Shown: piece after piece, positions 56,178 through 64,000 of the stretch | Layout of the letters: the number at the start of each line of letters is the position of its first letter | Numbering within the stretch: the stretch's first letter is position 1 | Source of the DNA: Malus domestica | Lineage: Eukaryota > Streptophyta > Magnoliopsida > Rosales > Rosaceae | Assembly (NCBI RefSeq): GCF_042453785.1 | Contig: NC_091666.1 | Span: 27,114,501-27,178,500, forward strand | Reading direction: 5' to 3' | DNA: 64,000 nucleotides | Position numbers and translations under genes: made by a program | Notes under the pieces: model-generated | Databases searched by the model: none | What the model saw: the letters and a program-made list of their open reading frames with translations, nothing else | Told to the model about the DNA's origin: nothing

Positions 56178-56880
56178 TTTAATTTAAGTAGTTTGCTACT
56201 TGCTAGTATAGAGATAGTAATGAACATTAAATTTAAGTAGTTAGCCTAAACTAGATTTTGTAAGGAATTGTGTATGTGACAAAGGCCCAAAACTAAGGTT
56301 GTAAGAATAATTAAGAACTGGCCAATAAAAAATTACATACTTCAGAAGCCCAGAAAAATTGGGTTGATTAAATTAGAGCCCAAAAACGAGTTCAAATCAG
56401 AAAGCCCAACAAATTGGGCCTAAAGGCCCTTTCCCGACTCCAAACCGAAAAACCCAAATTGTTTCGGTGTTACAGAGTTTCGGGAAAACCGAAATTTCAG
56501 TTTGGTTTCGGTATTCAGTCCCGTCCCGAAACATTTTGATTCGATTTTCAATCTTCAAGTCTTGCAATTTCACACCAATTCTTGCTTGCAAGGGCCCAAA
56601 AAGGACCAACGCCGTCTGGAACAACTGAAGTGCAAGTGACCCAAATTCTTGTACACCATGAATTACAGGCCCGCAAAAAGCTCAAAATCATGGCCAAGAT
56701 TCAGAGAATATACATAAGCTTTTTTCTTGTTTATTTTGTGCGCTAGACAACATGTACATTGGGTTAACCCAACTGCTATTTTACACCCGATCCGTCACGC
56801 AATTGTCAATTTACCTGCCAATACACGATAGTTCAGAGGTAAAACCGCAATTTGCCCTTGAGATATTGTTTTAACCCCCA

Positions 56881-57869
56881 AGGGGACGTTTGTTTGCCCT
56901 TCTTAGCCTTCACTGGATTGGATTGGATTAAGCATTAATGTAATCTTGTGTTTGGTGGCTTGCGAGACTAACATTAATGGCACTAGGTGAGACTCACTTT
57001 CACAAACGGCTTCACTAGTCGGTCTTAGCGAGAGACCCCGAAACCCACGGGACTAGCTAAGACCTTCCATTGTCCTCTCTTGCCTTTGTCCACTCTCATT
57101 GCATCCTTTATCACCTTTGTCTGCTTCGCTGCCTTGGGTTCATCGACCTCGATTTTCGACGGCATGGGCTTCAATGAAAGCTGGAGCTTGGAAAATAGAA
57201 AATTTTCGACGACTGGGTTCATCCATCTCTGTCTCCAATTTTTGACCACATCAATCTCGATCTCATTTTTTGACGTCTAGGTTCATCCATCTCTGTCTCT
57301 AATTTTCGACGGCATCAACCTCGACCTTGATTTTCGATGGTTGGGTTCATCCATCTCTGTCTCCAATTTTAAATTTCTTAAATCTAATTTGCAATTTATC
57401 CCAAATTTTCATTAGGAAAATAGAAAATTTGGATCTGCATTTCATGTCAAGTTTTAGAATTTTCTGGTCAAGCATCAAGAGTTAACTCGAATTTGGGGAT
57501 TAGATTAGGGAGAAAATTGTGATTTTCTCACAATAGAAGAAGCAGATTATGTAGGAAATTTGTTTGGGATTGTGGGAAGAAAATTGCAATTGGCTGTTGC
57601 TGCTTGTAATTTCCAACGAAGAAGAAGAAGAAAGAGTCCTGCTTGTAATTTCCAGCGAAGAAGAAGAAAGAGTCCTTGTTTGGACCCAATTTAAGTCGTT
57701 TGTGCTAATTTGGTGTTAGATTTGTGAATTGCATGTTGAAAATTTTTTATCCTACTTCTTAGCCCAACAAACGTTTCACTAAATTAATTCAGCTTAGTTT
57801 AATCTAAATCAGTCCAGCTTAACCCTCAAAATTAGTTTAATCCAAGATAGTATAGTGCAACAAACGCAC
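56881..57869. mobile_element. Candidate TIR element with internal repeats
   Basis: The left end GGGGACGTTTGTTTG and the inverted right end CAACAAACGCACCC give matching termini about 990 bp apart. Inside, GGTTCATCCATCTCTGTCTC occurs three times (57219-57360), and a unit with GCTTGTAATTTCCA and GAAGAAGAAAGAGTCC is doubled (57600-57680). No target duplication was resolved. ORFs on either strand show no family features. Confidence 0.45.
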
Positions 57870-58137
57870 CCAAGTGTCCAACCAATTAAACCCCAACAAT
57901 GCTTACTATTATTTTGATCGACATTCAAACTCGAAGCCCCTTTCTAAACGCTTCTTTTGGGTAAACCCTCATTCAAATGTTTTAAAATAAAAATACCGCT
58001 AAACTAGGAGCCAGTTGGTCTAAAATGCGTAAGAAAAGTACAAAGCTTCATGATCAGATTCAAAGATAAAGAAACAAGACTAAACCAAATTAACATAGAT
58101 TATAATAAACAAACTAATTAAACAATATAAGATTAAG

Positions 58138-58360
58138 AACTCATTTAGAAGTCCTTTTAAAATGACTGAAAGTGTTTTTAATAAAAATAATTTTTGAACC
58201 AAATTCTTAGCATAAATGCAAGTAAATCTTGAAATAAGGACTTCAAGTGCTTCGTGATGAAAGCAAATAACTGGTGCAGACAGCACTTTTAAAGCACAAA
58301 AACAGTTTTTTCTAAAAGTGCTTTCAGATATTTTAAAAGTGATTTTCAAACGAGAACTAA
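58138..58360. mobile_element. MITE with TIRs downstream of the DUF3339 gene
   Basis: The left arm with TCCTTTTAAAATGACTGAAAG and the right arm CTTTCAGATATTTTAAAAG are inverted. The middle carries AAAGTGCTTTCAG-type motifs. It is about 80 bp from the stop of the gene at 58444. Edges are approximate. Confidence 0.55.
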
Positions 58361-58443
58361 AATGTTGATCGAGTTCACACACTCTAAAAATCTAATCACT
58401 CAACTCACATAAGTAAATAGTACATAAATAAGAATAAAACAGC

Positions 58444-58653
58444 TTAACCAGCATAGATGTGAACTCCAATGGCAATAAGGAAGATGGTGAGGAGGCCAAA
58501 GTAGATGATGGCGTGCACCACGATGGAAGCGCCGCTGGTCTGCATGTTCCCGAACTCCACCAACCTCCCACGTCCGGGTATCTGAAACAAAAGCCCGGGT
58601 GTCAATAGCACAAACAGCACCACCGCAATCACCACCGGACCCCAGTCTGCCAT
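58444..58653 (-). CDS. DUF3339 membrane microprotein, copy 1
   Basis: An intronless 69-aa ORF starting MADWGPVVIAVVLFVLLTPG and ending AIGVHIYAG. It has two predicted membrane helices (about residues 7-24 and 44-66) joined by a short loop, FQIPGRGRLVEFGNMQTSG, with the family's QIPG and VEFG motifs. This is the full usual length of DUF3339 proteins, a plant-specific family of unknown biochemical role. The ATG at 58653 is chosen over upstream starts because the family begins MADW or MVDW. A second copy lies at 61928. Confidence 0.9.
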   Translation of the reverse strand: MADWGPVVIAVVLFVLLTPGLLFQIPGRGRLVEFGNMQTSGASIVVHAIIYFGLLTIFLIAIGVHIYAG

Positions 58654-61127
58654 TTTTGTTCTCTGCAAAACCAGAACAACGACGAGGAGAAGGAGGAGAA
58701 GGAGGAGAAAGTTACAGATGGGTTTGGAAGATCTGAGGGGAAAGTGGGTGGGTTTTGGAAGTTTATGAGATTGGAGATTGGGAACACAAATTGTGGGACA
58801 AGTGCCTAGGTTCCATGCGTTTCTCTCGTGACAATGGACGAGTGCGTTCGTGCCAATGCTCTGACGTGTCAGGATCTTGACTGTTGGAGTTTGACGGCTG
58901 TGATCTTCTTGGGAGGATGAGGATGGATTTGAATTGGAAAATTTATTTGAACCTATGTAACATCTTTCTACACCTAACTTACTTTCTACACTCATATTAT
59001 TTTTAATTAAAGAATTAATCTCTCTTTAAATCCAAATTTATTACCTAGAATATCCTCTCATACCCAATTCAAAATGTTAATTTCTCTTTACACTCATTTA
59101 TAAAACAAAATTTCAAACTAAGTAGTTTTGTTTTCAAAGAAATTCGAAAGTTGAAAATATTTATGGGTCCTATGTACCTACTCGCGGATGCAATTGCAGT
59201 AGCTGAGGCAAGAAAAAGAAGGAAAAAATTCACGAAGCTATAGAACGTTCATGGCCGGCAATGTTGGACATAGTGCTAAACTTCGATTCGTGTTGACTAT
59301 AAATTCTCTCCTAGTTTTCATGCAAGTCCTTTTTATTTTGAGGGGACTCCTTGAAGATTTGAGTACAGAGCACAACACCTAACCATGATTATAGAAGGTT
59401 GTTGAGTCATTGACGTAAAAGATGTGGCCTGTAACTTAGGTACATCTTCAAGGCTTTTGCTTGTACTTTATATGTTGTTTATTTAATTCGAATGGTTTGA
59501 GAGTGAGGTGTTGGTTCATCCAGCTCCTCCATCCTTGCTGGAAGGGTTTTAGCCATCAATAAAAAAAACTTGTTTTTCTCTATAAGAGCTATTAGAGTTT
59601 TAGTCGGAATGAAATATGTGGGTTTATTGATAAATTGTAGTTTTATTGTTAATTTCATCTTGTACTTGATGGTAATTATGCAAGATGATAAAACAGACAA
59701 TTAACATTTAAAATTTAAGTTGGGTGTAGAAAGATGTTACATGAGTTTAAATAAAAATTTTCCATTTGAATTTAAGCTCTTTTGGACTAAATATTTTTAT
59801 TTTTAAATTTTAAAAGGAAACTGCTTTTTTTAAGAATTTGATGTCTCACTGCATATATTGGTTTACACATTTTTGGACATAAGAAATTTACAGAGAGTGT
59901 CAACCAGTTTTAGGAGTTGGCACTGCCAAATTTATGAGGTTTAGATCATGGAAAGTGGTTTTTATCTAAAAATTGTAAACTTCATGAGCAAAAAACATGA
60001 GAAATTTTTTTTTTTTTTTAAACAGAATTGCCCAATCCAAAACATGTTAATTAAAATTAAAAGAATCACCAGTTTAAAATCTTTCATTTTTACCTATGCT
60101 CTTGTGGTTCTCAGTTCGATTCACCCTTTTTCTTTGTTAGAAAAAAAAATTATTACTTTTTTGTTATTTTTGCTTTTGGAATTGGGTTTTTAGGCCTGCC
60201 TTTAAAGGTTGAGATTTCTGTGTTTTTTTTTTAAATTGCTTTTGATGTGTTTTAAGAATAATCAGATGTAAAAATGGCAATTTAGTTTTTGATAAACTGT
60301 ATTTTTTTAAAGTGTTATGAATATGAAAAGCAATGTAAAAGCATTTGGTAAATTTTGCTGTAAAGGTGATATGATCGTATATAATAACAAAAATGAACAT
60401 AGTAGTGGGGTGGTGACAATGACAGTGGTGGTGATGGCAACAACAATGGTGGGGGTGTGATGGTAGTGCCAATAATAGGGTGTGGTAGTTGTTGAAGTAT
60501 AGAGGTAGCAGTGTTGGCAGCAAAGGCGAAAACTACGGCGGTGGTAACGGAGGCAATGGTGTAAGGCTGGTGGTTGCAATCGTAGGTAGTGGCGACAACG
60601 CTGGTTGCAATGGTGGTGGCAATAGCAATGGCATTTGCGGTGGGGCTATCGGTGGTGATGGTAATGACGGCAACAATATAAGGGTATAGACTTATAGTGG
60701 TGATGCAAATAGTGAGGCGTAATGGTTAAGGTGCAGAGGTTACAATGGTGGAAGAAGCGATGGCAACGGTAGTGAGGATTGTGGTTGTAGTGGTGGTATT
60801 GGGCCTCAGCAGCATGGTGGGTGATGGCACGTTTTATCAATTCTATCTTTTTTCCGGTGGCTCAGTTTGGATTTCTTAAGTGGCATAATCTTGCATTTTG
60901 AATCAACTTGTAAATGTTTTGAATGACTACATGAACGAAGGAGAGAGAATCTGGGTCCTTTTTCAATTTCTCGATCGAAATATATGGTTGTATACCAAAA
61001 ATAATTTATATATATGTGTATATATTTTAACTTTGTTTTCTTCCTCATTTTCTTACCTATCAAGCTTTGACGGGTTATGCAATTTGAAACAAATGATCTG
61101 AATTGCTCAAATGTTAAAGTTTCTTAA
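58654..61127. other. Intergenic DNA between the DUF3339 genes
   Basis: Holds the promoter of the first DUF3339 gene and a GGTGGTGATGG/CAACAATGG-type low-complexity tract at about 60400-60810. The Gly-rich and His-rich ORFs on that tract are composition artefacts. Confidence 0.45.
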
Positions 61128-61209
61128 TGAGTAATGCTTCCTTTGAGCAAGGGTCATGCTAATCTTCTCTGTATTGTTTCAATTTTATCGGATGTTCCCG
61201 AATGAACTC
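61128..61209 (-). pseudogene. U6 snRNA pseudogene
   Basis: The minus strand reads TTCGGGAACATCCGATAAAA, then CAGAGAAGATTAGCATGACC, which matches the U6 snRNA core with scattered changes. The ACAGAGA box is altered to ACAGAGAAG as in normal U6 and is intact, but the 5' stem and the 3' region are diverged. No TATA box plus USE (the plant snRNA promoter) was found upstream, to the right of 61209. A retroposed or decayed copy is the likely reading. Confidence 0.78.
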
Positions 61210-61927
61210 TTAATGGGTAAGGCTAGGTAAACTAATTTTTTAAACCAAATTTGTAAAATATATAATGTTTACCTAATAGAAAATAAGCACTTTAATCAAT
61301 ACTTAAGTAATAATCTAATCATATCAATAATCATGTCATATGGTTTACAAAGTTTGTCCTAAGTAGGTGTTCTCCCTAACATTACCCTTAATTAATTTCA
61401 CAACACTCATCTATTTCACCCTTCTCTTAAACTAAAGTATTCGGAATGAGCTCATTTCTACACTTTATAATCGAAATCGCTCAATCTCTTGATTTCTATT
61501 TGAAGATCATTCATATAAAAAATTATTTGAATCGTAGACCATTTGTCATTCAAATATATCAAAATAAATTACCGGTGTAGGTAACAAATAGCATATTCAT
61601 GAAGAACCATTGATTTGTTTGATACATTCGAATGACTAAATGATATCTTATTTGAATGATTTTTTGTAAAGATGATCTTCAAATAAATATTAAAATATTT
61701 AACAATTCCGATTATAGAACTTTTATGATGAAGATATGTTAGTTGCAAGCAATATCCTAAAATGTATAGTAAAAGAAGGGAAACAAAGACTGAACAGTTC
61801 AACTCCAATTAAGTCATGAACAAGAAATTACAAATCAAGGGAAATTTAATATGAAATATCAATCTCTTTACAACTTGTTGATTTTGCGATAAAACTCAAC
61901 GTCTCCTGAGTTCGACTAGCACATGGA
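61210..61927. other. 3' flank of the second DUF3339 gene
   Basis: AT-rich. No further gene or element was identified. Confidence 0.4.
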
Positions 61928-62137
61928 TCAGCCGGTGTGGATGTGGATTCCCACTGCCAAAATGAGGATGGTGAAGATGCCAAAGAAAATAAGAGTGTGG
62001 ACAATAATTGCTCTGCCATTTGTGGTGAAGCTTCCAAACTCAACATGCTTGACATTTCCTGGTATCTGAAACAAGAGGCCAGGGGAGAGCAGTATGAACA
62101 TTAACAACCCAATCAAAATTGGTGCCCAATCCACCAT
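61928..62137 (-). CDS. DUF3339 membrane microprotein, copy 2
   Basis: An intronless 69-aa ORF starting MVDWAPILIGLLMFILLSPG and ending AVGIHIHTG, the same length as copy 1. It keeps GLLFQIPG and HVEFG. The helix positions match. The two copies are clearly diverged, so the duplication is not recent. It lies 3.3 kb from copy 1 in the same orientation, as in tandem arrays of this family. Role unknown. Confidence 0.9.
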   Translation of the reverse strand: MVDWAPILIGLLMFILLSPGLLFQIPGNVKHVEFGSFTTNGRAIIVHTLIFFGIFTILILAVGIHIHTG

Positions 62138-62986
62138 TTTTCTTCTGTGTTTGTTGTAACAATTGATGGCAAGAAATTGAACACTCTGATCCAACAGGAA
62201 CATGAGTTTTATACAACACATGTTAAAGAAAAAAGTGGATTCCTACTGAACTATTTAAACTCAAATCAAGCTAGCTTTAACACTTTAATTCTCTTTTATT
62301 TTTTTAGCCAATTTGTTTTGTATTTTAGTTTTTGAGATTTTCTTTCATAATTGCGAGCTGTTATTGACACTTTAAAATTGTCATTTTATAGATATATAAA
62401 AATACAAAGAAAAAATTCTATAAAATTCAGTGCAGAATAACATTTTTCAAGTGCCGATAACATCAACGATGTGAATTTAGCTATTTGTTTTGGTAATGTC
62501 CCATTGGATTTCAAGTTCTGTATGATAAATTCAAGACCACTACTTTTTGTGGAGAAGTTATATACAGATTCCTGAATATAAGGGCAAAATTCGCACGCAA
62601 TGGGCCTTTTCTTTTCTCTAAAGAAATGCATCATCGATGCTTTGCGCAAACCTTATTAGAAGTTAGAATCTGATTATCATATCATAATTTACTAATTCAT
62701 ACATTAATTTTTATCTTCTACACACACCTTTCAATTTTTGACAATTAGATCGAATAAATTGAACAAAATTAAATAACATAAATCAAAAGAATGTGTGTGA
62801 GGTAAAACGAGATGTATGAATAGTGCCACCCGTTGCTAAAAGTCCTAACTTGTTTTTAATCAATACAAAGTTGCCTTCATAATCTAGTCACAAAGGGTCG
62901 ATACAACTTGGGAGAACTAGGATGAGATACATCTTGTTGATGCACAAAATCAGTGGGGACTTTGGTACAACAGAAAGTGTTAAGTT
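62138..62986. other. Flank between the DUF3339 gene and the LTR
   Basis: Includes the probable promoter of the second DUF3339 gene. The last 100 bases, up to AACAGAAAGTGTTAAGTT, may be internal sequence of the LTR element that follows. No gene seen. Confidence 0.4.
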
Positions 62987-63449
62987 TGTGACCTTCGCTA
63001 GATTGCTCCGGTCACTAGTGTGGATAAGTATGTAAATGGATAAGGACAGGGAAGCAAACACAAGATGTACGTGGTTCACCCAGACTGGCCACGTCCACGG
63101 AGTAGAGGAGTTCTCATTAATTGTGAAGGGTTTACACAAATATATAGGTTCAAGCTCTCCTTTAGTGAGTACTAGTGAATGATTTAGTACAAATGACATT
63201 AGGAAATATTGTGAGAGAATGATCTCTATTTATAGAAGAGAGTTTCTAGTTTCATTCTGACATTGACACGTGTCGTGTTGTGATTGGCTTCTGATGTTGA
63301 CACGTGTCGCGCTATGATTGGCTTCTAATGTCGACATGTGTCGTGCTGTGATTGGCCTCTTGGTTGGAGGGAAACTCTTCTGGGTCCTTGACGGTATAAC
63401 GTTGACCGGTGCTCAGTAGTTTTGGGATTGGTCAAGTATGGTACAAACA
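62987..63449 (-). mobile_element. LTR with a CCAAT/G-box triplicated promoter
   Basis: 463 bp with TG...CA ends (TGTGACCTTCGC to GGTACAAACA on the plus strand). On the minus strand, a TATAAATA box at about 63226-63234 is preceded upstream by three 38-bp units (63245-63360), each with CCAATCA and a CACGTG-like core (the third is ACATGT). A fragment of this LTR lies at 32794-33033. No partner LTR is in the window, so it is a solo LTR or an edge of a larger element. Confidence 0.7.
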
Positions 63450-63580
63450 CATCTAACATGTAAAAAATAATGTCTTCACCTAACTACGATCACAAATAGC
63501 CAATACAAATATTTTTGCATAAAATCTAGGTTTAGTTAAACTTTACAATAATTTATGTATGATAGCTTAGAAAAGTGTAA

Positions 63581-64000
63581 GGTCATCTCCAACTGACCAG
63601 CCCAAAGGGCCATAAGCCAAAAAATAGCCGGTTTTGAAATGAAAACCATCTCCAATTGAGGGCTAGGCCAAAGGGCTTGTGGGTCCCACCCGGCTATACT
63701 GTGACAACATGTCCCTAATTTTACGATTTTATTTAATTTTACAAGTGTGAATTGACGAAAATGCCCTTAGATGCAAGATTGTTGACTTTTGTTGACCAGC
63801 GTATAACGAAACGTACGAAACATTCTTTTAGCGTACCCTTGTAGAACTTATCGCTACGAACGCGTGAGTGCAAGTAGAATCGAAATTGGAACTACGATGA
63901 AGATTTTACATAAATACAAAGTAGAAGGGCATTTTGGTAAATTTGCTATTCTAGATATTCAACCTTAGTATTTTATTATTTTTGTATGGGATATATGTGT
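63581..64000. mobile_element. Harbinger-type element end, cut by the window edge
   Basis: TAA followed by GGTCATCTCCAACTGACCAG matches the left end of the Harbinger element at 45364. A second motif, CCATCTCCAATTGAGGGC, follows at 63648. The right end is outside the window. Confidence 0.55.

Larger units (their letters stand above)
51961..56620 (+). mobile_element. Older hAT-family element, interrupted by a younger relative
   Basis: The left part (to 52746) parallels the younger element's coding start (GATATATTATTGTGCATTGT, then AGGATGGA) and its BED-finger ORF. The right part (55958 on) carries the family's 3' tail and ends near 56400-56540 in TTTCGGGAAAACC/CCCGTCCCGAAAC subterminal motifs. 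The younger copy (52747-55949) and a family A MITE (56024-56177) split it. The outer left terminus was not found, so the span is approximate. Confidence 0.6.

Noticed and set aside
57025-57280. ORFs on both strands near 57100
   Set aside because: They overlap in opposite frames within a candidate TIR element with internal tandem repeats and have no family features.
60307-60840. His-rich and Gly-rich ORFs
   Set aside because: They arise from a GGTGATGG/CAACAATGG low-complexity tract on both strands.

Overview
The window is plant nuclear DNA: AT-rich, with GT-AG introns, plant-only gene families and many transposable elements. The Cassandra element, the MITE families and the repeat sequences resemble those I remember from apple and pear (Rosaceae, Maleae). 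That assignment is from memory, not from a search.

Host genes. (1) 6782-8989 (+): three-exon SBP-box transcription factor of the SPL13 type, 415 aa, with a miR156 target site in its last exon. (2) 25334-29470 (+): ten-exon F-box/FIST protein, 539 aa, related to plant At5g63520-type and animal FBXO22-type proteins. A broken paralogue lies upstream at 10948-14840. (3) 38724-41752 (-): two-exon mitochondrial gamma carbonic anhydrase-like subunit of complex I, 249 aa. (4) 42875-45011 (-): eight-exon MIKC MADS-box gene, 211 aa, possibly TM8-like. (5) 58444-58653 and 61928-62137 (-): two intronless 69-aa DUF3339 membrane microproteins.

Mobile DNA fills most of the rest. Between the F-box/FIST pseudogene and the intact gene is a nested stack: a Cassandra TRIM (5S-rRNA-bearing LTRs, 14942-24445) was split by a Ty3/gypsy-like element (14948-23866) flanked by the duplication GTTAG. 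The gypsy element lies on the minus strand, keeps a gag remnant and has lost pol. It carries on the opposite strand a coiled-coil ORF with its own TATA and AATAAA signals. An intact copy of that ORF (224 aa) sits at 36347-37021 in a second, repeat-rich block (32794-37282).

Further right are a PIF/Harbinger element (45364-47628, TTA duplication) with four in-frame stops, a candidate Helitron (48297-49178), and an internally deleted hAT element (52747-55949, 8-bp duplication) inserted in an older member of the same family. A MULE-like MITE family has three copies with 9-10 bp duplications. RTE-type LINE tails, a tRNA-derived SINE, a U6 snRNA pseudogene and an LTR with triplicated CCAAT/G-box units (62987-63449) are also present.

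The host genes show no sign of acting in one pathway; this is a normal plant gene neighbourhood expanded by repeats. The most unusual element is the antisense coiled-coil ORF family. All boundaries were read by eye and exon joins were checked for phase only; no alignment or database search was run.
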